A DNA stretch of 64,000 bases from positions 399,222 to 463,221 of the forward strand of contig NZ_AWZT01000002.1 of assembly GCF_000472525.1 (NCBI RefSeq). Reading direction: 5' to 3'. A program made the translations under genes and the position numbers. Of this stretch, positions 1 through 7,461 are shown piece after piece. The stretch is from Paraburkholderia dilworthii. Its GTDB lineage: Bacteria; Pseudomonadota; Gammaproteobacteria; Burkholderiales; Burkholderiaceae. The notes under the pieces were generated by a model. That model was given only the letters and a program-made list of their open reading frames with translations, had not been told where the DNA came from and searched no databases. Position 1 is the first letter of the stretch. Each line of letters starts with the position of its first letter.

Positions 1-278
1 GCCCACGCGAGCCGACGGTTCGGTACGCACTCGGTTACGGTTAGACTCATCGGATAACCGACCGTCACCCGGTGGTAGCGCGTGTCCAGCGCCAGTTCAG
101 ATTCGCCGGACAAAATTCTCACCTGATCTTCGGCGGGAAAGTAGCGCGACCAATGCTGCGCATCGACCAGCAGTTTCCACACCACTTCCGGCGGCGCTTT
201 CACGTCAATGTCGTTGAGCGCATAGATGGCCGAGATTTGCGGACCGTAACGCTCGGGCCAAATCACTTTGTCGATCAT
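1..278 (-). CDS. SRPBCC (START-like) domain protein, 3' end outside the window
   Basis: The minus-strand frame opens with an ATG at 278 and runs off the left edge, so only about 92 N-terminal residues are visible. The pattern KAPPEVVWKLLVDAQHWSRY followed by a Phe-Pro and a Thr-Arg-Tyr step is the usual opening of SRPBCC/polyketide-cyclase folds (beta strand, then a helix with Val-Trp-x-Leu-Leu and a WxRxFP turn). These proteins bind hydrophobic ligands in a deep cavity, and the ligand cannot be read from sequence. It lies 17 bases downstream of a second SRPBCC gene on the same strand, so the two are probably co-transcribed duplicates. Family call is fairly safe; the role is unknown. Confidence 0.7.
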   Translation of the reverse strand, partial: MIDKVIWPERYGPQISAIYALNDIDVKAPPEVVWKLLVDAQHWSRYFPAEDQVRILSGESELALDTRYHRVTVGYPMSLTVTECVPNRRLAW

Positions 279-295
279 GTTCGTCTCTCCGGTGT

Positions 296-790
296 TCAGT
301 TCTGCGATTTCTCGCGGCCGACCGCGACTTCAGCGAGATCCTTCAACAGTTTCTCGTGGGCGAGCCAGAAAACGTCCGGCGCCTGCCTGGCCAGGTCGAT
401 CCAGTGTCGGCCTTGCATTGTTTCTTCCGTCCACAGATGACAGCCGGTGGTCGTGGGCGTGATGATCCACGCGTGATACGCCCTGGAATGCTCAGCGACC
501 TTCGGATAGCCACCCCAGGCTATCCGCGTCATCGGCTCGAATTCCTGCACGGACGCGTAGACGTCCTGCCCGGCCAGATTGGTCTCGAAACGCGTACCGG
601 CGCACAAGCGCGTGTGCCCGTCGAGCAACTGCACGCGCTGGACGCCGGGATAGAAGCTCGACCACGCTGCCGGATCGGTGAGCAGCGACCAGATTGTCTC
701 GACCGAGGCCGCAACGTCAAGCTCGTTGGTGAAGTGAATCGGGGATCGGCTCGGTTTCATCTCGTCGGGCCATTTGACGGTTTCGTGCAT
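296..790 (-). CDS. SRPBCC family protein
   Basis: A 164-residue cytosolic protein. After about 20 residues it shows ELDVAASVETIWSLLTDPAA and then FYPGVQRVQLLDG, the standard N-terminal strand-helix-strand of the SRPBCC/START superfamily. Later landmarks are the ARG-x-FETNLAG strand, a Trp-Gly-Gly-Tyr and a C-terminal amphipathic helix (HEKLLKDLAEVAV) that would close the ligand cavity. The ATG at 790 was chosen because a longer frame to 931 adds an Arg-rich stretch unlike the family and overlaps the upstream oxidoreductase. Its neighbour at 1-278 is a paralogous SRPBCC gene. The ligand is unknown. Confidence 0.8.
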   Translation of the reverse strand: MHETVKWPDEMKPSRSPIHFTNELDVAASVETIWSLLTDPAAWSSFYPGVQRVQLLDGHTRLCAGTRFETNLAGQDVYASVQEFEPMTRIAWGGYPKVAEHSRAYHAWIITPTTTGCHLWTEETMQGRHWIDLARQAPDVFWLAHEKLLKDLAEVAVGREKSQN

Positions 791-834
791 GGTTTTTTGA
801 TGTCTGTGTGATTGCGGTGACGACTCGCGTCGGC

Positions 835-1434
835 TCAGTTGGCCTTGACGAGGTCCTGAAAGATCAGCGGTGCCCAGGTGCGTCCGCGCGCTTCTACAAG
901 CGCGCCGCCTTCGGCGAGCTTGCCGAGCCACACCGGCGCGAAACCGAGGCGTTCGGCGAGAGTCGCCGCGAGTGGCACTACGCTGTCGTCGTCGCTGGCT
1001 AAAAACACGACGCGGCGTCCGCCTTCAACGTTAGGATCGGCGGCCAGCAAACCAGCGGGCAGATGGTTGAATCCCTTCACGAATTTGGCGCCGGCAAACG
1101 CCTTGGCCACGACGGCGGACGACTGTAGGCCACCCAGTTCTTCGACGGGCACGCCATACGCGTTGGTTGCGTCGATGATCGTCTTGCCTTGCCAATTGGC
1201 CAACACGCTGGCGACGGTTGCGTGTTCCCGAAACGGCACCGCGAGAAAGATGACGTCGGCCTGAAGGGCTTCCTGCAACGTCCCGGGGATGATTGTCGGG
1301 CCAATCGCCCGCGCCTGCGGTGCCAGCGCCGTGGGAGGACGACGGCTGGCGACAGCCACTTCCATACCCATACGGGCGAAGGCGCGAGCGAGGGCTTGGC
1401 CCACTTCGCCGAAACCGATGATCGAATAACTCAT
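835..1434 (-). CDS. NAD(P)-binding oxidoreductase (F420-dependent-reductase-like)
   Basis: A 199-residue Rossmann-fold protein. It begins MSYSIIGFGEVGQALARAFA, a GxGxxG dinucleotide-binding loop at residues 7-12, followed by a basic ASRRPP stretch after the second strand that suggests NADP(H) preference. The middle segment (DVIFLAVPF, then TIIDATNAYG) matches the NADPH-dependent F420 reductase/NADP oxidoreductase family. Such Burkholderiales proteins usually act on small carbonyl or quinone compounds rather than F420, so the substrate is open. The start at 1434 places the GxGxxG loop at the N-terminus. It is transcribed away from a LysR gene at 1533, and the 98-base gap is the likely shared control region. 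Confidence 0.85.
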   Translation of the reverse strand: MSYSIIGFGEVGQALARAFARMGMEVAVASRRPPTALAPQARAIGPTIIPGTLQEALQADVIFLAVPFREHATVASVLANWQGKTIIDATNAYGVPVEELGGLQSSAVVAKAFAGAKFVKGFNHLPAGLLAADPNVEGGRRVVFLASDDDSVVPLAATLAERLGFAPVWLGKLAEGGALVEARGRTWAPLIFQDLVKAN

Positions 1435-1532
1435 GAAATCGCTCCTTCTCGAAATTGCGTGAGAAGGATGGTAATTAATGTACTGCCAAACGATAATAAT
1501 GCGATTCATCATAAAACTGATTCCAAAACAGA

Positions 1533-2438
1533 ATGGATCGTTTTCGCGAACTGAACGTCTTCATCGCCGTAGTCGAGACTGGCGGCTTTTCCGCCGCGGC
1601 GCGCAAGACCGGCGAGTCGCAGTCTGCGATCAGCAAGGCTGTGAGCGCGCTGGAAAAGCGCCTCGGAGTAGCGCTGCTCCATCGCAGCACGCGGAAAGTG
1701 ACGCTGACCGATCAGGGACTGAGGTATTACGAGCGCACAAAACCGCTTGTTGACGAAATCCATGTGGCGGACAGCGAACTGACCAGCAGCACGCAAGATG
1801 TCTCAGGCCTTGTCAGAATCGCTGCACCTTCGACGTTCGGCCGCTTACACGTGCTGCCGCTGATTCCCGAATTGTTGTCGCGCCACCCAGGGCTGCGGGT
1901 CGATCTGGTGCTGTCGGATGCCGTGAGGGACATGGTGGAGGACCGGATCGATCTGGCAATCCGCGTGAGTCCCGTCAACGACCCTGACTCCGTCGTGCGC
2001 CGCGTGGCCGATACGTCGCTCGTCTGCGCTGGCTCTCGCCGCTACTTCGCGCAACACCGCATTCCGCAGACGCCTGCCGAACTCGCGGATCACAATTGCC
2101 TCGTCTATGGCGACATGATGGAGTGGCCGTTCACGGGGCCGCAAGGTAGGTTCAGCGTGCCGGTCAGCGGCAATCTTTCGTCCAACAGCGTCGAGACGAT
2201 CTTGGCGGGCGTACTGGCCGGCGTGGGCATCGGCATGTTTCATCGGGCCTCTCTTGTGAGAGAGTTTCAGCACTCCGACGTGATTACGGTTCTTGATGAG
2301 TTCGTCAGCGAGCCCAAGGACGTCAGCCTTGTCTGGCCGAAGCGCCGGTTCGTGCCAACACGTGTGCGACGTGTTACGGATTTCTTTGCGACGACACTCT
2401 CGCTACGCATCGCGCCGCCTTTCATTGCGACGCAATGA
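1533..2438 (+). CDS. LysR-family transcriptional regulator
   Basis: A 301-residue LysR-type regulator. Residues 1-60 are the winged helix-turn-helix (VVETGGFSAAARKTGESQSA, then ISKAVSALEKRLGVALLHRS). The rest is the two-lobed periplasmic-binding-protein-like effector domain, including SGLVRIAAPSTFGRLHVLPL at its start, typical of the CrgA-like subgroup of Burkholderiales. It is divergent from the oxidoreductase ending at 835, the usual geometry for a LysR protein controlling its neighbour. Its last 17 bases overlap the 3' end of the convergent DUF72 gene. The inducer is unknown. Confidence 0.93.
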   Translation: MDRFRELNVFIAVVETGGFSAAARKTGESQSAISKAVSALEKRLGVALLHRSTRKVTLTDQGLRYYERTKPLVDEIHVADSELTSSTQDVSGLVRIAAPSTFGRLHVLPLIPELLSRHPGLRVDLVLSDAVRDMVEDRIDLAIRVSPVNDPDSVVRRVADTSLVCAGSRRYFAQHRIPQTPAELADHNCLVYGDMMEWPFTGPQGRFSVPVSGNLSSNSVETILAGVLAGVGIGMFHRASLVREFQHSDVITVLDEFVSEPKDVSLVWPKRRFVPTRVRRVTDFFATTLSLRIAPPFIATQ

Positions 2439-3252
2439 CAACGGCCGCGGGTGAGCCAGCCGCTTTCTCCAGCTTTTCCATCAGCATCAAGGCGTTGGGA
2501 AGCGCCTCGCCGTGCGCGGTGTTGTCGAAAATACACCAGACGTCGGCCCCGGAATTTCGGGCTTCGACAATCCGCGCCGCCACCGCTTCGATGAACGGCT
2601 CGTCGTAGGCCGAATAGTAGATTCGAGGCGAGCCGTGCAAACGGATGTACAAAGTGCGCGGATCGCCCACCGGTTCCACGCCGGCGACGGGGGGTGGATG
2701 GGCGCGCACGCAGGCGACCCCGCCATCTATTAGCGTTTGCGCAGCCTCGTCGGTGAACCAGGTCGCATGGCGCGGTTCGCAGACGACACGTGTGTTTGTG
2801 AGGCCGCAAACTAGCGCAAAGAACTCGTGTGCGGCGGATTTTTCAAATGCAAGGCTCGGGGGCAGTTGCAGCAACAGACAGGCCAATTTTTCGCCCAACG
2901 GTGCGATCTCCGCCACGAATGCGCTCATTGCGGCATCGGCGTCGCGCAACCTGAGTTCGTGCGAGACCGTCTGCGGAATCTTGACGGAGAACCGGAATGC
3001 ATCGGATACGCTTTCTGACCAGCGGGCGTAGGTTTTCGGCTGGTGCGAGCGATAGAACGACGAGTTGATTTCCACAGCAGGGAAGATTCGCGCATATCGC
3101 TCGAGATGGCTGCCCTGCGAAGGAAACCGCGCCGCTACGTTGGACGACAACGCCCAGCCGGCGCAGCCGATATGTAGCGGTGATGCGGTGGGAGGCTTGT
3201 CGCGATGCGTCGCATGGGTCATGCGTGCAGGCGGAGCAAAGTCTGGGCCCAT
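2422..3252 (-). CDS. DUF72 (YecE) family protein
   Basis: A 276-residue protein of the DUF72/YecE family, which has a TIM-barrel fold and no firmly assigned reaction. Diagnostic stretches are IGCAGWALSSNVA near residue 29, ERYARIFPAVEINSSFYRSH, RFSVKIPQTVSHELRLRD, LLLQLPPSLAF and VCEPRHATWF; near the C-terminus come YIRLHGSPRIYYSAY and DVWCIFDNTAHGEALPNAL. All family blocks are present in order, so it looks intact. A second ATG at 3222 is possible, and neither start has a strong ribosome-binding site. It converges on the LysR gene with a 17-base overlap. Confidence 0.9.
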   Translation of the reverse strand: MGPDFAPPARMTHATHRDKPPTASPLHIGCAGWALSSNVAARFPSQGSHLERYARIFPAVEINSSFYRSHQPKTYARWSESVSDAFRFSVKIPQTVSHELRLRDADAAMSAFVAEIAPLGEKLACLLLQLPPSLAFEKSAAHEFFALVCGLTNTRVVCEPRHATWFTDEAAQTLIDGGVACVRAHPPPVAGVEPVGDPRTLYIRLHGSPRIYYSAYDEPFIEAVAARIVEARNSGADVWCIFDNTAHGEALPNALMLMEKLEKAAGSPAAVVIASQ

Positions 3253-3361
3253 GCGGCTTTTTCGGTGCCGCTCGACTATCGGCTAGTGCGAACAAGAGCG
3301 CCGCCGCTGCTTATTGGCAGCCTCATCGTCACAGTGCTATAACGCTGTGTCGGAAAAGGCA

Positions 3362-3401
3362 GACTTGGTTTGGTAAGCCCAAGTCCTTTCGGTAACGAAA
3401 G
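3362..3401. other. Two adjoining perfect hairpins
   Basis: Bases 3362-3368 (GACTTGG) pair perfectly with 3379-3385 (CCAAGTC) across a 10-base loop. With no gap, 3386-3391 (CTTTCG) pair with 3396-3401 (CGAAAG) across a GTAA loop. The pair lies in a 214-base gap between the DUF72 start and the monooxygenase fragment. Neither hairpin has a T tract, so an intrinsic terminator is unlikely. It could be a small structured RNA, a leader element or chance. Confidence 0.35.
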
Positions 3402-3466
3402 CTCTGGTCTTTGGCTTCGTGCATAAGATCTCTCGCCGAGCACGTATGGGGGGTTCGCTTCGCTAA

Positions 3467-4021
3467 GACCTTGGCGGCGAACACCCGTTGATAGGCCGTA
3501 GCGTTTTTGATTTCGAACTGGTCGGCGGAACTAAGGTTGGTAGTCTTCTGCGCGAAGGGAAAGGTCTCTTGCTGGACTTCGATAAAGACGCATCGCTTAG
3601 GGCGCTTACGGGCCGTTGGAGAGGCCGGGTCACCTATGTCGCAGGCGACGTCAGGAATCGGCTCGGTTTGCGCGCTGTACTGGTGCGCCCTGATGGGTTC
3701 GTCGCCTGGGCAAGTGAAGCCACACCTGACGATGAGGAGATTACCGGGCCTTATTGCGATGGTTTGGCGAACCTGAGGATGGCGTTGATCCGCCTAGTTG
3801 ATTGCAACATCGAAAGCGCCGCCTGTGTGAGCACAGCGGCCGTCTGCATGTTGCTTCTGTCGCCCGAACGAATGTTCCATGATGGCCGGTTGTACGCATT
3901 CGACCCACTTCACCGTAAGCAGCAGGTGAAAACAGGTCGTCGTCGCCAGCGACCGCTTTACGCATCATCGTTCAGCGCGTGCGCGGCCATAAAGGGACAC
4001 TCGACGGCGTCGCCTACATAG
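3467..4021 (+). pseudogene. Stranded C-terminal domain of an FAD-dependent aromatic monooxygenase
   Basis: The frame is open from 3467 and reads GEHPLIGRSVFDFELVGGT, then LLREGKGLLLDF and later LRAVLVRPDGFVAWASE. This is the thioredoxin-like C-terminal domain of the flavin hydroxylases of the PheA/MhpA/TfdB class, whose hallmark is a LVRPDGxVAW near the end. The FAD-binding (GxGxxG) and substrate domains, about 400 residues upstream in real enzymes, are absent; an in-frame TAA sits at 3464. Homology fades after about 3811 and the tail to 4021 looks unrelated. The only early start is a TTG at 3488. It is most simply a deletion remnant, though a small stand-alone thioredoxin-fold protein cannot be excluded. 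Confidence 0.6.
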
Positions 4022-4071
4022 CCGACAATCGCGTCCAATTCAATGACATGTAGTGTTCCGGGCGGATATCC

Positions 4072-4704
4072 ATGCGAAATCGTGTTACGCGCGCTCTCCA
4101 TGAGCGCGTCCTCCCTTTCATCCGCGCCGTCGCTGCTGCGTGCTTCTCGGTTGCCGCAGCGCCGCTCGCCGCTCATCCACATGTCTGGATCACGTACGCA
4201 AGCGTTGCGCGGATGGATGGGTCGGCATTGAGCGCTGTGCAGGAGAAGTGGACTTTCTCGCAGGGATTTCCGGTATCAGTTGTCGGCGACCTGACGGGCA
4301 TGCCGAAATCTGGACCGCTCAGTCCGAAGTACACTCGCATCTTCAGGCAGCAGGCGTTTGATTCACTGAAGGGGACCGGCTACTTTACACATGTCTTCGT
4401 GGACGGCAAGGCTGCGCACTTCGGCGAGGTCCGCGACTTCGCCGTCTCTATCGAAGGCGGCCGGATTGTCTATACGTTCGTGCTGCCGCTCGCGGATAAA
4501 GTCGACCTGAAGCGCGCGCAGGTGCAACTCGGCATATGGGACGAAACTTTCTTCGTCGATTTTCAGGCGCTGTCCAAAAGCGGCGCTCCCATCGTTTTCG
4601 ATGCGACAGCGGAAAAGACCTGCACCGCCCAAGCGTTCGAAGACAAGGTTCACGCCATATTTGGCGGTGCCATTTTTCCGCTTTCCACGAGGCTCTCATG
4701 TTGA
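4072..4704 (+). CDS. DUF1007 family periplasmic protein, nickel/cobalt transport partner
   Basis: A 210-residue secreted protein. Residues 1 to about 34 form a signal peptide (basic start, hydrophobic core, AAAPLAA end), so the mature chain would begin near AHPHVWI. A His-Pro-His at or near a mature N-terminus is typical of DUF1007 and is a plausible metal-binding site. The DUF1007 body follows (WTFSQGFPVSVVGDL, then YFTHVFVDGKAAHF, then FVLPLADKVDL). The stop codon overlaps the start of the next gene, a NicO/RcnA-type permease, by seven bases (ATGTTGA), implying translational coupling. In many proteobacteria DUF1007 is paired with or fused to NicO, and it is inferred to deliver or sense Ni/Co in the periplasm. 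Confidence 0.85.
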   Translation: MRNRVTRALHERVLPFIRAVAAACFSVAAAPLAAHPHVWITYASVARMDGSALSAVQEKWTFSQGFPVSVVGDLTGMPKSGPLSPKYTRIFRQQAFDSLKGTGYFTHVFVDGKAAHFGEVRDFAVSIEGGRIVYTFVLPLADKVDLKRAQVQLGIWDETFFVDFQALSKSGAPIVFDATAEKTCTAQAFEDKVHAIFGGAIFPLSTRLSC

Positions 4705-5822
4705 CCCCTGCGGGGCGCTACAGAATTCGCCGTAGCGCGTTTGCGCTCGTCTTCCTCATGATCAACGCCATGCACCCAACAGGAGCTCAGACGGTCGACG
4801 TCTTCGGAAGGACATCGTCGGGGGCGCCAGGCGAAGGCAATGTACAGGCGCCGACGCCGCAGAATGACGTTGAGCCGCACGTCGCAATGCTGGGCCCTGT
4901 GCGACGCGCGATTGCAGCAGGCGTCGTCCTCCAGGGACGCCTGAACGTTCAGCTTCAGGACCAACTCGTCGCGCAGCGCAATGGCGCGAGCGTGCTGGCC
5001 GGCTGGACTCTCATGCTGCTGTCGTTCGGATACGGCGTCCTGCATGCGCTGGGACCGGGACATGGCAAGATGGTCGTGAGCACGTATCTGATGTCACATC
5101 GTGCTCGCGTTGGGCATGCCATTGCGCTCAGTGTATGGAGCGCCTGCGTGCAGGCAATCTCGGCGATTTTCCTTGTTGGCAGTGCGGCGTGGCTCGCGCG
5201 TGAGGGACTAGGCGGCGTGCTCACGCGAGCGGCGACGCTTGATCTTGTCAGCTACATCTCACTTCTCTGCGTCGGCCTCGTAACCGTCTGGTCGATCGTC
5301 ACGCGTCGCGACTGCTGCGACGACGGGCGCATAACACTCATCCCTAAACGCCGCACGGGCTTGTTTGCGGCGAGGCGTAACAATGACGACGTTCAGCACG
5401 GCCGTTACCTTAATGCTAGCTCGCTGGCGAGCCGGCGCGCGCGGGACTGGACGCGCGTGGACGAGAAGGCCGGGAACGTCTGGATCGCGCGGCAGATTGT
5501 TATGACGGGGCTGGCGGTGGGCGTGCGACCATGTGTCGGCGCGATCTTTGTTCTGATTGGCGCCCTCGCCAACGGCATTTTTATGGTGGGTGTATTGTCG
5601 GCGTTCGCTATGGCCGCGGGGGTGTCGATAACGGTATTGACGATTGGTCTGGCAAGCCTCGGCGTCAACCGGCTGGTCTCCGGTCGTAGCCTCGCTCGCA
5701 GGCAGGTGCTGCAAATGATCCGCAAGCGCCTGGCGCTCGCAGGTGCACTGGTCATCACGCTGTTTGCTGCATGGCGGGTAGTCGCGTTGCTGTCTGGCTG
5801 GCAACTGGCCACGCTCGCCTGA
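4698..5822 (+). CDS. NicO/RcnA-type nickel/cobalt transporter
   Basis: A 374-residue inner-membrane protein with an N-terminal signal anchor and about six or seven hydrophobic segments. Family motifs are FGYGVLHALGPGHGKMVVST (the HALxPGHGK box in the first conserved helix) and VGVRPCVGAIFVLIGALANG (the RPCxGAI box in the later half). The loop between the halves (roughly residues 200-255) has a Cys-Cys-Asp-Asp run and few histidines, unlike the His-rich loop of E. coli RcnA, so direction of transport (uptake or efflux) is not decided. The start at 4698 overlaps the stop of the DUF1007 gene, indicating a two-gene operon. No cobalamin riboswitch was recognised upstream. Confidence 0.87.
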   Translation: MLTPAGRYRIRRSAFALVFLMINAMHPTGAQTVDVFGRTSSGAPGEGNVQAPTPQNDVEPHVAMLGPVRRAIAAGVVLQGRLNVQLQDQLVAQRNGASVLAGWTLMLLSFGYGVLHALGPGHGKMVVSTYLMSHRARVGHAIALSVWSACVQAISAIFLVGSAAWLAREGLGGVLTRAATLDLVSYISLLCVGLVTVWSIVTRRDCCDDGRITLIPKRRTGLFAARRNNDDVQHGRYLNASSLASRRARDWTRVDEKAGNVWIARQIVMTGLAVGVRPCVGAIFVLIGALANGIFMVGVLSAFAMAAGVSITVLTIGLASLGVNRLVSGRSLARRQVLQMIRKRLALAGALVITLFAAWRVVALLSGWQLATLA

Positions 5823-6307
5823 CGGTCCTCCAGCGTTGACAGACAGCGAAGGTCCGTTGTGTGGAAAGTTGGAAGGCCGTTTCGGGTCGGGAATACTCAT
5901 TCATTTACAGTGAGAAGTCCCATTCGCCGACGCCGGTTTGCGAATGACGGCAATCCAACGTGCAGCCGACGCACCACCGGTTATCGCCGAACGTCATGTA
6001 TGGCTGAGTACCGGACCAATCGCCTCCCGCAATCTCGCCCGACGAACTCGTGCAACGCGGGGGTATCACAACTGCCGCTTGCTGGCCCCGCGCGCACCTC
6101 CTCGCCTGCCTGTTCAGTGCGTATTCATCGCCGACGATGAAGAGCCACAATCTGCAAGCTCGCCGGCAGTGCCGCAAGTTGCCCCAAGCAGAATTCGCAG
6201 TTTCTGTTTGTCGACGCCATTCGGCGATGCCCGACTCTTCAACCGCTTGTCGTGGCACTATTGGCATCCGAGCCGCCAAAGCCAGGTCAACTGTCGAACG
6301 CACCACA
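5823..6307. other. Intergenic region, nothing recognised
   Basis: 485 bases between the nickel/cobalt permease and the DUF1501 gene. A minus-strand frame of 133 residues (5905-6306) is open but has no recognisable family, no convincing ribosome-binding site and an irregular composition. No RNA gene, repeat or clear terminator was seen. Confidence 0.5.
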
Positions 6308-7456
6308 CTATGTGCGCACGATACCGGTTAGCGGCTTGGCCCCAACCGTCTCGCCGAACAACGCGCGAGCCGTTCGCTGAGCATCGAGGCCTAGGCTTTC
6401 GCTCGCGACGCCGGCAATCAGCGCGTCGAGCGACGTGGTCGGTTTGAGGTCGCGCGCCTGGTAAAGATCGCGAGGTGCCAGACCGGGCCAGTCAGCGATA
6501 ACCTGTCCGCCCGCGACCGCCCCACCGAATATCATTGCCACCGAACCGGTGCCGTGGTCCGTGCCGCCTGTGCCGTTCGCGGCCGCCGTTCTGCCGAACT
6601 CCGTTGCGACCAGTACCGTGGTTTTGCTCCACGCCGGGCCCATATTGTCACGCAATGCCCCCAGCATGCCGTCGAGCGCTTTCAACTGGTTGGCGAGGCG
6701 CGCGTTCTGCGCACTGTGCGTGTCCCAGCCGCCGGTTTCGATCATCGCGATACGCGGACCGTCGTCGCGCGACAGGAAGCCTGCGGCCAGCTTGCCGAGG
6801 CTCGCGGGGTCCTGGCGCGCGCCGGCGTCGCCCGCGAGGCCGCGAGCCGTCATTGCCGATTCCCACAGCGGACGCAACTGCGCGTCCTCGTCGTATAGCT
6901 GCGAGACGCGCATCAGCAGATCGTCTGGCGCTTGCGGCAATGCGGAAGGCGCGTACGAAGTCACCTCGGCGTTACCACGCAACGCCATTGGCACCGTCGG
7001 CGCGAACGCAATCGCGCTTTCACGCACGGACGGCAGCAGCGCGGCGAGCCGGTTCAGCCAGCCGTCCTTCACCTGATACGGCGACGCGCCGCCTGTCTCC
7101 AGCACGTTTTGTCCGTCGAAATGCGAGCGGTCGCGATACGGCGATGCGACCGCGTGCACGAATAGCGCCTCGCGCTCCGCGTACATGGCGCCGATCTGAA
7201 CGAGCGCGGGATGGAGCGCGAAGGTGCCGTCCAGGCGACGCGCGTTCGACGTATCTACAGCAAGCGCGCCGCGCAAGGATGCGTAAGCGGGCTCGGCATA
7301 TGGCACGACGATGTTCAGACCATCGGCCGCACCGCGCTGAATCACGAACACGAAACGGCGATCCGTGACGACATTCGCGAAAGCAATGCGCGGCGATACG
7401 AGAATCGCACCTGCACCGGCAGCAGCAAATTGCAGAAATTGACGGCGTGACGACAT
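6308..7456 (-). CDS. DUF1501 family exported protein
   Basis: A 382-residue protein of the DUF1501 family (alkaline-phosphatase/sulfatase-like fold, function unknown). It starts MSSRRQFLQFAAAGAGAILV, a twin-arginine-type signal (S-R-R-x-F-L), so it is probably exported folded by Tat. Family blocks include FVFVIQRGAADGLNIVVPY, ETGGWDTHSAQN and the DHGTGSVAMIFGG stretch with its putative metal-binding Asp-His. An ATG nine bases upstream (7465) would overlap the preceding stop as ATGA, but GGAG sits at the right distance only for 7456. It follows the DUF1800 gene by five bases. DUF1501 and DUF1800 genes are recurrent partners across bacteria. Confidence 0.9.
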   Translation of the reverse strand: MSSRRQFLQFAAAGAGAILVSPRIAFANVVTDRRFVFVIQRGAADGLNIVVPYAEPAYASLRGALAVDTSNARRLDGTFALHPALVQIGAMYAEREALFVHAVASPYRDRSHFDGQNVLETGGASPYQVKDGWLNRLAALLPSVRESAIAFAPTVPMALRGNAEVTSYAPSALPQAPDDLLMRVSQLYDEDAQLRPLWESAMTARGLAGDAGARQDPASLGKLAAGFLSRDDGPRIAMIETGGWDTHSAQNARLANQLKALDGMLGALRDNMGPAWSKTTVLVATEFGRTAAANGTGGTDHGTGSVAMIFGGAVAGGQVIADWPGLAPRDLYQARDLKPTTSLDALIAGVASESLGLDAQRTARALFGETVGAKPLTGIVRT

Positions 7457-7461
7457 GGCGT

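Noticed and set aside
3990..4071. Possible cobalamin riboswitch before the DUF1007-NicO pair
   Set aside because: No B12-box-like sequence was found, and the leader is too short for the full structure.
5905..6306. A 133-codon minus-strand frame between the Ni/Co permease and DUF1501
   Set aside because: A Cys/Trp-containing stretch near its end looks slightly protein-like, but there is no family, start signal or conserved motif to support it.
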